DNA of 64,000 bases from Paenimyroides tangerinum (GTDB taxonomy: Bacteria; Bacteroidota; Bacteroidia; Flavobacteriales; Flavobacteriaceae). The notes beneath the pieces are model-generated. The model searched no databases. It was not told the DNA's origin and worked only from the letters and a program-made list of their open reading frames with translations. This document shows, one piece after another, positions 51,612 to 59,241 of this stretch. The stretch spans positions 35,978-99,977 of the forward strand of contig NZ_RQVQ01000009.1 of assembly GCF_003865405.1 (NCBI RefSeq), read 5' to 3'. The first letter of the stretch is position 1. Every line of letters starts with the position of its first letter. A program made the position numbers and the translations under genes.

Positions 51612-52670
51612 ATGAAAAAAGTAATCATTACTGGAATCGTTGTAATTGCAGCATTAGCCGGAATTATGTATGTATTGAATAAGAACAAAGCAACAGCCGA
51701 AATGCAAACCCAAATTGTTGCTGAGAAAAATGCATCGGTTATGGTGCGTGTAGAACCTGTTGAATTCAAAGAAGTAAACGGACAATACATTGCAAATGGT
51801 GTTTTTATGCCAAAGCAAGATGTGAAGATTTCTACAGAAACGCCTGGTGTTGTTTCTAAAGTTTATGTTTCTGAAGGTTCTTTTGTTAAGGCAGGTCAAA
51901 TTTTAGCAGTTGTTAAAAGTGATAAGCAAAATGTTGGAGTTTCAAATGCGCAAGCTGTTTTTAATAACGCTAAAGCAGAAGTAGCTCGTTTTGAAAGTGC
52001 TTATGCAACGGGCGGTGTTACTAAACAACAATTAGACAATATTAAATTACAATTGGTTAACGCTAAGAATAATTTAGAGAATGCTAAAATCACTGCTTCT
52101 GATGTAAATATTACAGCGTCTTTCTCAGGGATTGTAAACAAGAAAAATATCGAGCCAGGTTCTTACGTAAATCCAGGTCAAGAGGTGTTTGAAATAGTTA
52201 ACGTTTCAACTCTTAAATTGAGAGTAAATGTAGATGAGAAAAATGTCGGAAGTTTAAAAATTGGACAAGCTGTTAAAGTGGAATCTCCAGTTTTGGCTGG
52301 TAAATCATTTACAGGAAAAATTACATTCATCGCTCCAAAAGCAGATACAAGTTTAAACTTCCCAGTTGATTTAGAAATTCAAAATAATCCAGATAACGAG
52401 TTAAGAGCTGGTATGTACGGAAATGCATATTTCGGAGATAGTCAAATGGCAAACGTATTAGTTGTTTCTAGAAATGCATTCGTTGGTTCAGTTTCTTCAA
52501 ACGAAGTTTATGTTTACAGAGATGGGAAAGCATTTTTAACTAAAGTTACGATCGGAAGAACTTTTGGTGATTTAGTAGAAGTTACTTCAGGATTAAAAGC
52601 AGGTGAACAAGTTATTGTTTCAGGACAAATCAACTTAGTAAACGAAACGGTTGTTGAAATTATCAAATAA
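51612..52670 (+). CDS. RND efflux periplasmic adaptor (MFP)
   Basis: A 352-residue membrane-fusion protein with an N-terminal membrane anchor (VIITGIVVIAALAGIMYVL). It then has a barrel-sandwich/lipoyl half (VSTETPGVVSKVYVSEGSFVKAGQ region), a short coiled-coil hairpin, the second lipoyl half (ITASFSGIVNKKNIEPGSYV) and a beta-barrel domain. It links the RND pump to the TolC-like duct. It lies 10 bp upstream of the pump gene. Confidence 0.92.
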   Translation: MKKVIITGIVVIAALAGIMYVLNKNKATAEMQTQIVAEKNASVMVRVEPVEFKEVNGQYIANGVFMPKQDVKISTETPGVVSKVYVSEGSFVKAGQILAVVKSDKQNVGVSNAQAVFNNAKAEVARFESAYATGGVTKQQLDNIKLQLVNAKNNLENAKITASDVNITASFSGIVNKKNIEPGSYVNPGQEVFEIVNVSTLKLRVNVDEKNVGSLKIGQAVKVESPVLAGKSFTGKITFIAPKADTSLNFPVDLEIQNNPDNELRAGMYGNAYFGDSQMANVLVVSRNAFVGSVSSNEVYVYRDGKAFLTKVTIGRTFGDLVEVTSGLKAGEQVIVSGQINLVNETVVEIIK

Positions 52671-52680
52671 AGAAAAGTAA

Positions 52681-55600
52681 ATGAAAATATCTGAAATATC
52701 AATTAAAAGACCCAGTGTCATTATAGTACTGTTCTCGTTACTATTACTGGGTGGTATCGCTTCGTATTTGTCTTTAGGATACGAATTGATTCCTAAATTC
52801 GATGTAAACGTAATTACAGTTCAAACAGTTTATCCTGGAGCTGCTCCAGAAGAAGTTGAAACTTCGGTGACAAAAGTAATTGAAGATGCCGTTTCGTCGC
52901 TAGAAAACGTTAAGAAGATCGAATCAAAATCTATGGAAAGTGTTTCTGTAGTTATGATTACATTAAATACCGGTGCCGATGTAAACTTCTTACTAACCGA
53001 TGCCCAACGTAAGATTAATGCCGTCGTTAACGATTTGCCAGACGATGCTAAAACGCCATCTTTGAGTAAATTCTCTCTTGATGATGTTGCGATTATGAAC
53101 CTATCGGTTACTTCAAAATTAACCGAGAAAGAATTATATGATTTATTAGATCAAAAAATTCAACCGGTTTTTGCTCGTATCAATGGTGTTGCAAAAGTTG
53201 ATATGGTTGGTGGTGAAGAGCGTGAAATTCAAGTTAAGGTTTATCCTGAAAAATTAGTTGGTTATGGCTTAACAATCAATCAAGTTCAACAAATCATAGC
53301 TGCTTCGAACTTAGATTTCCCAACTGGTAATATTAAAACGAAATCAAATCAAACTACCATTCGTTTATCTGGTAAATTCAGTTCGTTAGAACAAATGCGT
53401 AATCTACCAATTAAAACTCCTTCTGGAGCTTCGATTCGTTTGAGTGATATTGCTGAGGTTTCTGATGGAATTAAAGATATTGAAAAGATTGCACGTATTG
53501 ATATGCAAAACACCATTTTGTTACAGGTGTTCAAACAGTCTGATGCTAATGCGGTTGAAGTTTCTAATTTAGTGAAACAAACTATTGCTACAGTTCAATC
53601 GGATTATGCAGCTCAAGATGTGAAAATTTCTATCGCATCCGATTCTACAGATTACACAATTACTGCTGCAAATAGTGTGGTATTCGATTTAGGTTTAGCT
53701 ATTGTATTGGTAGCATTCATTATGTTGTTTTTCTTACACAGTTTGCGTGATGCTGCGATTGCTACAATTGCAATTCCATTATCGTTAATTGCAACGTTCG
53801 TAGCATTAAAGCTTTTTGGTTATACCTTAAACTTAATGACTTTATTAGGACTTTCGTTGGTTGTAGGTATTCTTGTGGATGATGCCATTGTGGTTATTGA
53901 GAATATTCACCGTCATATGGAGATGGGTAAAAATAAAGTTCGTGCATCTTATGATGGAGCTAAAGAAATTGGATTTACAGTAACAGCGATTACAATGGTA
54001 ATTGTGGTTGTGTTCATGCCAATTGCACTTTCATCTGGTTTAGTATCTGATATTTTACGTCAGTTCTGTGTTACAGTAATGATTGCAACGATGTTCTCAT
54101 TCTTAGTTTCGTTTACGGTTGTGCCTTGGTTATATTCTCGTTTTGGAAAATTACAACACATTAGCAAGCATTCTTTCTTTGGAAAAATATTAAATGGATT
54201 CGAAGCTGGATTGTCTAAATTAACAGGTGGTATTTCTGGAATTTTAGTTTGGGCGTTAAAAAACAGATGGAATAAAATTATTACTTTATTGATAACAATT
54301 GTTATGTTCTTCGCTTCGATTGGATTAGTTGCTGGAGGATATATCGGAGGAGATTTCTTCCCAGGAAGTGATAAAGAAGAGTTTTATTTACAATTTGAGT
54401 TAGATAAAGATGCGTCAATCGAACAAACGAATTTATTGATGCAAAAGGCAGAAGCTTATTTAGCTAAAAAGCCTGAGATTGCAAAAATGATTACCACTGT
54501 TGGTCAAGCTTCTGATGGTATGATGACAAGTTCTGGTACGAAATATAAAGGTGAGATTCAAATTTTCTTAGAAGACAATCACAAGAAAAAAGAACCAACA
54601 AAAGTTTACGCAGCTAAGTTAATGCGTGAGATGGAGAAGGTTGCGATTGGTGCTAAAGTAAAAACAGTTAACGTTAGTATTATGGGAGCAGAACAAGCGC
54701 CGTTAAACTTAACGGTTATTGCTCCGACACAAGCTGAAGCTTTAGAATATGCAGAAAAAGCAGCTGATTTATTAGCTAAGATTCCAGGTTCGTCTCAGAT
54801 TAAAATTACATCAGAAGATGGTTCGCCAGAAGTTGTTGTGAAATTAGATCGCGATAAAATGAACTCTTTAGGTTTAAATGTTGCAACAGTTGGTGGAGCA
54901 ATGCAAACCGCTTTTTCTGGAAATACAGATACAAAATTTAGAGCTGGTGATACAGAATATGATATTAATATTCGTTATGATGATTTAGGACGTTCATCAA
55001 TTGAAGATGTAAAATCTACTAAGTTTATTAATAATAGCGGAGAAAGTATTTCTTTAGAGCAATTCGCAGATGTTGAATATGGTTCTGGACCTTCGTTGTT
55101 AGAACGTAGAGATAAATCTCCATCAGTTTCTATTCAGTCGCAAGTTGTTGGTAAACCTGCAGGTACTTTAGCTGATGAATGGCAAAAAGAATTTGAGAAA
55201 TTAGAATTAAAACCAGGAGTTACATTCAAATGGGGTGGAAATAAAGAAAACCAAGATGAAGGTTTTGGTACTTTAGGGATTGCTTTATTAGCTGCTATTT
55301 TATTAGTTTACGCTGTAATGGTAATTTTATATGATAGTTTCTCTAAACCATTTATTATCTTATTCTCAATTCCGCTTTCGTTCATCGGAGCTTTATTGTT
55401 CCTTGCATTAACAAACGAAACTTTAAATATTTTCACGATTTTAGGTATCATTATGTTGATTGGACTTGTGGCCAAGAATGCGATTATGTTAGTCGATTTT
55501 GCGAATCATAAGATTGAACTTGGAGCAAGTGTTTACGATTCATTAATTGCTGCGAATCACGCGCGTTTCCGTCCAATTTTGATGACAACAATTGCGATGG

Positions 55601-55854
55601 TTATCGGTATGTTACCAATTGCAATGGCAACTGGTGATGGAGCTGATACAAACCGTGGTTTAGCAATTGTAATTATCGGAGGTTTATTATCGTCGTTATT
55701 CTTAACCTTAATTATCGTTCCAGTTGTTTACTCAATTTTTGATAGTATTGGTAGAAGATTTGGTAAAAAAGATAAAGAGGATTATACTGAATTAATGTCA
55801 GCAGATTATGTTCCTAATGAGAACTATGTTGATGAATTCGATGATATGAAATAA
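52681..55854 (+). CDS. RND-family efflux permease
   Basis: A 1057-residue inner-membrane proton antiporter. It begins ISIKRPSVIIVLFSLLLLGG (first helix), with large periplasmic loops after helices 1 and 7. Motifs include GAAPEEVETSVTKVIEDAV, the helix-4 proton-relay stretch VVGILVDDAIVVIENI (two Asp) and a GLVAKNAIMLVDFANH block in helix 10. Substrates may be drugs, detergents or metals; the sequence alone does not say. It ends the tetR-tolC-adaptor-pump operon and is followed by a strong terminator. Confidence 0.95.
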   Translation: MKISEISIKRPSVIIVLFSLLLLGGIASYLSLGYELIPKFDVNVITVQTVYPGAAPEEVETSVTKVIEDAVSSLENVKKIESKSMESVSVVMITLNTGADVNFLLTDAQRKINAVVNDLPDDAKTPSLSKFSLDDVAIMNLSVTSKLTEKELYDLLDQKIQPVFARINGVAKVDMVGGEEREIQVKVYPEKLVGYGLTINQVQQIIAASNLDFPTGNIKTKSNQTTIRLSGKFSSLEQMRNLPIKTPSGASIRLSDIAEVSDGIKDIEKIARIDMQNTILLQVFKQSDANAVEVSNLVKQTIATVQSDYAAQDVKISIASDSTDYTITAANSVVFDLGLAIVLVAFIMLFFLHSLRDAAIATIAIPLSLIATFVALKLFGYTLNLMTLLGLSLVVGILVDDAIVVIENIHRHMEMGKNKVRASYDGAKEIGFTVTAITMVIVVVFMPIALSSGLVSDILRQFCVTVMIATMFSFLVSFTVVPWLYSRFGKLQHISKHSFFGKILNGFEAGLSKLTGGISGILVWALKNRWNKIITLLITIVMFFASIGLVAGGYIGGDFFPGSDKEEFYLQFELDKDASIEQTNLLMQKAEAYLAKKPEIAKMITTVGQASDGMMTSSGTKYKGEIQIFLEDNHKKKEPTKVYAAKLMREMEKVAIGAKVKTVNVSIMGAEQAPLNLTVIAPTQAEALEYAEKAADLLAKIPGSSQIKITSEDGSPEVVVKLDRDKMNSLGLNVATVGGAMQTAFSGNTDTKFRAGDTEYDINIRYDDLGRSSIEDVKSTKFINNSGESISLEQFADVEYGSGPSLLERRDKSPSVSIQSQVVGKPAGTLADEWQKEFEKLELKPGVTFKWGGNKENQDEGFGTLGIALLAAILLVYAVMVILYDSFSKPFIILFSIPLSFIGALLFLALTNETLNIFTILGIIMLIGLVAKNAIMLVDFANHKIELGASVYDSLIAANHARFRPILMTTIAMVIGMLPIAMATGDGADTNRGLAIVIIGGLLSSLFLTLIIVPVVYSIFDSIGRRFGKKDKEDYTELMSADYVPNENYVDEFDDMK

Positions 55855-55873
55855 TCTAAGTTTATATTTATAT

Positions 55874-55912
55874 TTAAAGCCTTTCAGAGCAATCTGAAAG
55901 GCTTTTTTTTAT
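55874..55912 (+). terminator. Terminator of the RND efflux operon
   Basis: AAAGCCTTTCAGA / TCTGAAAGGCTTT, a 13-bp perfect stem (55876-55888 with 55893-55905), 4-base loop, then T-run. Confidence 0.9.
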
Positions 55913-56325
55913 TGGTTCATGTAGATAATGATTCTAATGTTTAGTAAGCATTTGACGTCACTATTAAAGTTTGTTTCTCGATGTAGCTGTTTGTTTTTGA
56001 TTAATTAAGGAAGTAGAATTTGTTTTGTAACAATTCATTTTGCAATCATTTTAATCAATCGTAGTTAGTATAATCAAGCATAAGGGGTATGCTGATTTTA
56101 TTGATTCAATACATCAAGACATGTGCATTGTTATTTCTTTTTAGAAATAAAAAAAAACTCCAGTTAGAATTCTAACTGGAGTTTAGTTTTTGTGTTTTTT
56201 CAAAACGAAATATATCTAATTTCATCAATATATAGTAATCCCATTCTATTGGTTCTATATTTAATGATTTGTATATAGTTATCGTAAATAGTAACTATTA
56301 TTTATTTACTATTTAAAGTTTGGTA
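55913..56325. other. 413-bp spacer with a 30-bp palindromic terminator
   Basis: No gene was recognised. AAACTCCAGTTAGAA followed by its exact complement (56155-56184) forms a perfect 30-bp palindrome. On the minus strand it is followed by a run of ten A's complement (T), so it reads as a terminator for the lipoprotein gene at 56326-56736, about 140 bp downstream of its stop. The rest is plain AT-rich sequence. Confidence 0.55.
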
Positions 56326-56736
56326 TTAGTTTTGGGCTGTATTTTTTGCTCCTGCAGCTGTATAGATTACATCAACAATTGGACTATCGATATAACCTTC
56401 TAATTTAGCTTGAACTTTAAATGTACCACTCAATGTAGAAGTGATTGAAGTGCCATCAATTTGACGGTTGTTTACATAATAAGTAACTTGGTCAGTAACT
56501 TCAGTACCATTTAGAAAAGTCGTTAGTAAAACTGGGGTTCCAACACTAACATTTTTACCGCTAGCGTACAAAGCAAGCTGATTTTTTTGAATATTTGATG
56601 AGTTTTCGTCGTCAGGAATCTCTAATGATTCTTTATCTGTTTGTGCTAGTTTAGCAGATTCGTCGTCTGCTGAACAAGAAACTATCGGAAGTACTAGTAC
56701 TAATAAAATAGCTAATAGTGTAAATATTTTTTTCAT
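56326..56736 (-). CDS. Exported lipoprotein, Ig-like domain (putative)
   Basis: A 136-residue protein with a lipoprotein signal (LVLPIVSC). A 30-residue acidic linker is followed by a domain with the strand pattern of bacterial Ig-like folds (VSVGTPVLLTTFLNGTEVTD, YYVNNRQIDGTSI, GTFKVQAKLEGY). Function unknown. No neighbours in the same transcript are apparent. Confidence 0.75.
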   Translation of the reverse strand: MKKIFTLLAILLVLVLPIVSCSADDESAKLAQTDKESLEIPDDENSSNIQKNQLALYASGKNVSVGTPVLLTTFLNGTEVTDQVTYYVNNRQIDGTSITSTLSGTFKVQAKLEGYIDSPIVDVIYTAAGAKNTAQN

Positions 56737-56823
56737 AAAAAGTTATTAATTAAATAAAAACGAATTTATTAAATAAATCTTAATATCAAAAAAAAACCTT
56801 GTTAAAACCGAAAAAATATTGAT

Positions 56824-58029
56824 TTAAGTGTATAAATATTTTTTATTAATTCGAGTTGATGCTAAAAGCGACGCAAAAAAGGCTAAAATAAAAATGGTAA
56901 GAAATACAATTATTGCATTTGAGAAATTTATCTCAACAGGATAGGGTACTTGTTCAGAGATAGTAATAAATTGAAATTTATATTGTAAAAAAACAATTCC
57001 TAAACCTAATAATAAACCTAGAATAGCTCCAAATGTAGAAAGAATCATACCTTGGAATAAGAAAATTCTTTTTAAATTTCTGATGCTAATTCCAATGTCA
57101 TTTAAAGTTTTTAGATTTTCCTTTTTTTCTAAAATCATCATGATTAAAGCTCCAGCTAACGAAAATAGTGTTACAATGATAACCAAAGTAAATATTAAAT
57201 AAATAGCAATGCTTTCTGTTTGAAGCATTTTGTGTAAACTATCATTTAGTTCTGAACGGTTTTTAATTTGATATTTGTCTCCAAAAATCCCAACCAATGC
57301 CTTTTTAGCTTGGTTTTCAGAAAATTCGTTTGCAACTTTAAACTCAATTTTTGAGAATTGATTCTTATTCCATTCTAATAATTCTTGAGCTAAATGAATA
57401 TCAGCATAAATATATTTTCCGTCTATATCTGAATTTTGAAGCGAATAAATTCCTGATGGATAAAGTGTGAATTTATTATATGCATCTTCTGGAGAATCAA
57501 ATGCACCTTCACCAGGTTTCATTGCCAAGACTTCTAAAAAATGCTCGTCAGTATATGTACCAACTGATAAATTATTTGAGATGATTTGTCCTAAGACAAC
57601 TTGGTTTGTATTAGGAAGTAACCAATCACCATAAAGAATGTGTTTATCAATATTAGTTACTTTATTGTATAAAGAATCGATGCCTTTAATATTAGCAACC
57701 AATTGTTTTTCTCCGTAGTTAAAAACAACACGCTCCTCAACAACAAAAGAATAAGCTAATATTTCTTTTAGGTTGTTTAGTTTTTGAATTTCGTTTTCAG
57801 TCACAGAAATCGATTTGCCATGTACTGGCTCGATAACCAAATCAGGATCGATTTCATTAGTAAATGATAAGTTAAACGTTTTCAATCCGCTAAAAACCGA
57901 TAGTACCACAAACAAAGCCATGGAGCTTACTAAAATTCCTATCGTAGAAATTTTAGTAATGGTATTGATTGCTTTAGTTTTACTTTTACTAAAGGCATAT
58001 CGTTTGGCTATGTAAAATGGTACGTTCAA
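56824..58029 (-). CDS. FtsX-like permease, LolC/LolE-type ABC transporter subunit
   Basis: A 401-residue inner-membrane protein with the four-helix layout of lipoprotein-releasing permeases: one helix near 28-52, a large periplasmic domain, and three helices near the C-terminus (about 270, 325, 370). The start NVPFYIAKRYAFSKSKTKAI matches the LolC/E family start, which indicates that the first codon is the TTG at 58029, 1 bp after the rbfA stop. No ATG alternative in frame fits. It should work with an ATP-binding subunit not encoded nearby. Confidence 0.88.
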   Translation of the reverse strand: MNVPFYIAKRYAFSKSKTKAINTITKISTIGILVSSMALFVVLSVFSGLKTFNLSFTNEIDPDLVIEPVHGKSISVTENEIQKLNNLKEILAYSFVVEERVVFNYGEKQLVANIKGIDSLYNKVTNIDKHILYGDWLLPNTNQVVLGQIISNNLSVGTYTDEHFLEVLAMKPGEGAFDSPEDAYNKFTLYPSGIYSLQNSDIDGKYIYADIHLAQELLEWNKNQFSKIEFKVANEFSENQAKKALVGIFGDKYQIKNRSELNDSLHKMLQTESIAIYLIFTLVIIVTLFSLAGALIMMILEKKENLKTLNDIGISIRNLKRIFLFQGMILSTFGAILGLLLGLGIVFLQYKFQFITISEQVPYPVEINFSNAIIVFLTIFILAFFASLLASTRINKKYLYT

Positions 58030-58030
58030 A

Positions 58031-58423
58031 CTATTTTTTCTTTCTACGTTCTAATAAATCTCTATGCATAATCGGATTTTCTTCTGCTTTTAATGCATTA
58101 TCTATTTTTTCGATATAATCCAAACTATCATCAATATAGAACATTAAATTAGGTACTTTACGTAATTGATTTTTTACGCGTTGAGCCAAATCATGTTTGA
58201 TTAAAGGCGCGTTTGTTTTAATTGCTGTTAGTAATTCTGGAGCTTTTTCGTTTGGAAAAATACTTAAATAAACCTTAGCAATAGATAAATCGGTAGTAAC
58301 ACTCACTTTAGAAACCGATATAATTAAATTTGTAATTCCGTTTTTACGTACTTCACCTTGCAAGATATCAACTAAATCACCTTGCAATAAAGCACCCATT
58401 TTCTTTTGTCTGTTCGTTTCCAT
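58031..58423 (-). CDS. rbfA: Ribosome-binding factor A
   Basis: A 130-residue KH-type protein that helps mature the 16S rRNA 5' end. It has METNRQKKMGALLQGDLVDI at the N-terminus, LSIAKVYLSIFP in the core strand and LRKVPNLMFYIDDSLDY near the C-terminus, all family blocks. The ATG at 58423 is the start; upstream sequence (58428-58435) is a promoter box, so the message may be leaderless. The permease gene follows 1 bp after the stop. Confidence 0.93.
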   Translation of the reverse strand: METNRQKKMGALLQGDLVDILQGEVRKNGITNLIISVSKVSVTTDLSIAKVYLSIFPNEKAPELLTAIKTNAPLIKHDLAQRVKNQLRKVPNLMFYIDDSLDYIEKIDNALKAEENPIMHRDLLERRKKK

Positions 58424-58427
58424 AATG

Positions 58428-58435
58428 CAAAAGTA
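58428..58435 (-). promoter_or_regulatory. -7 promoter element of rbfA
   Basis: CAAAAGTA, i.e. TACTTTTG on the minus strand, ending 5 bp before the ATG. Transcription would start at or within a few bases of the ATG. Confidence 0.5.
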
Positions 58436-58455
58436 CAAATTTCATAAGATATATT

Positions 58456-58463
58456 TATCTTTG
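58456..58463 (+). promoter_or_regulatory. -7 promoter element of the methylmalonyl-CoA epimerase gene
   Basis: TATCTTTG, a perfect TAnnTTTG box, 24 bp before the ATG at 58487 and 20 bp from the divergent rbfA box. Confidence 0.55.
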
Positions 58464-58486
58464 CTGATATAATACATAAAAAAATC

Positions 58487-58888
58487 ATGAGAAAAATTGA
58501 ACATATCGGTATAGCAGTAAAAGATTTACAAGCTTCTAATCTAATTTTTGAAAAATTATTTGGCGCTCCTGCGTATAAAGAAGAAGAAGTTGCGTCGGAA
58601 GGTGTAAAAACATCTTTCTTTATGAACGGTCCAAATAAAATTGAATTATTAGAAGCAACCAATCCAGATTCGCCAATTGCTAAGTTTTTAGAAAAAAAAG
58701 GAGAAGGAATTCATCATATCGCTTTTGATGTAGAAGATATCGTTTCGGAAAGCGAACGATTAAAAAATGAAGGATTCACTGTGTTAAATGAGATTCCTAA
58801 AAAAGGTGCTGATAATAAATTAGTTGCATTCTTGCACCCAAAAACAACAAACGGTGTATTAATTGAACTTTGCCAAGAGATAAAATAA
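58487..58888 (+). CDS. mce: Methylmalonyl-CoA epimerase
   Basis: A 133-residue VOC-superfamily enzyme interconverting R- and S-methylmalonyl-CoA in propionate metabolism. Metal ligands fit: His6 (KIEHIGIAV), His77 (GIHHIAFDV) and Glu127 (GVLIELCQ). The FLHPKTTNGVLIEL block is a hallmark. It is divergent from rbfA and precedes the tRNA genes; no other propionate genes are in the window. Confidence 0.93.
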   Translation: MRKIEHIGIAVKDLQASNLIFEKLFGAPAYKEEEVASEGVKTSFFMNGPNKIELLEATNPDSPIAKFLEKKGEGIHHIAFDVEDIVSESERLKNEGFTVLNEIPKKGADNKLVAFLHPKTTNGVLIELCQEIK

Positions 58889-58902
58889 TTTTTTGATAAA
58901 GC

Positions 58903-58933
58903 TTGTGAAAATGCAGAATTTGCATTAATATTG
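58903..58933 (+). promoter_or_regulatory. Promoter of the tRNA pair
   Basis: TTG (58903-58905), 20 bp, TAATATTG (58926-58933; one base off TAnnTTTG), 24 bp before the first tRNA. Confidence 0.5.
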
Positions 58934-58957
58934 CACTCGTTAATAACAATTGACGCC

Positions 58958-59031
58958 GGTCCTATAGCTCAGTTGGTTAGAGCACCTGACTCATAATCAG
59001 GTGGTCCCTGGTTCGAGCCCAGGTGGGACCA
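58958..59031 (+). tRNA. tRNA with CAU anticodon (Met or Ile2), copy 1
   Basis: 74 nt cloverleaf: acceptor stem GGTCCTA / TGGGACC, D arm GCTC/GAGC, anticodon stem CCTGA/TCAGG with loop CTCATAA (anticodon CAT), T arm CCTGG/CCAGG. No CCA is encoded. The acceptor pairs C4-G69 and C5-G68 match known TilS determinants in E. coli tRNA-Ile2, so a lysidine-modified isoleucine tRNA is as likely as elongator Met. Confidence 0.9.
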
Positions 59032-59057
59032 CAACAAACCAAAGTTGTAAAAATATT

Positions 59058-59131
59058 GGTCCTATAGCTCAGTTGGTTAGAGCAACTGACTCATAATCAG
59101 TAGGTCCCTGGTTCGAGCCCAGGTGGGACCA
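59058..59131 (+). tRNA. tRNA with CAU anticodon (Met or Ile2), copy 2
   Basis: Identical to copy 1 except for the outer anticodon-stem pair (C27-G43 becomes A27-T43) and base 44 (T to A). It begins exactly 100 bp after copy 1. No CCA encoded. Confidence 0.9.
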
Positions 59132-59136
59132 CAAAT

Positions 59137-59169
59137 TCAAAGCCTTTGTAGAAATACAGAGGCTTTTTT
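59137..59169 (+). terminator. Terminator of the tRNA pair
   Basis: AAAGCCTTTGTA / TACAGAGGCTTT (59139-59150 with 59155-59166), one G-T pair, 4-base loop, T-run. Confidence 0.8.
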
Positions 59170-59210
59170 ATTTATATCAAAAAAATATTTTTTAGTCTAA
59201 TCTAAATTTA

Positions 59211-59218
59211 TAATTTTG
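59211..59218 (+). promoter_or_regulatory. -7 promoter element of the TonB receptor gene
   Basis: TAATTTTG, a perfect TAnnTTTG box, 24 bp before the ATG at 59242. Confidence 0.45.
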
Positions 59219-59241
59219 TACTATCTAAATTTATAGTTAGA

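Noticed and set aside
59170..59241. Cobalamin riboswitch in front of the TonB receptor
   Set aside because: The leader is only about 70 bp and lacks the conserved B12-box-like sequences.
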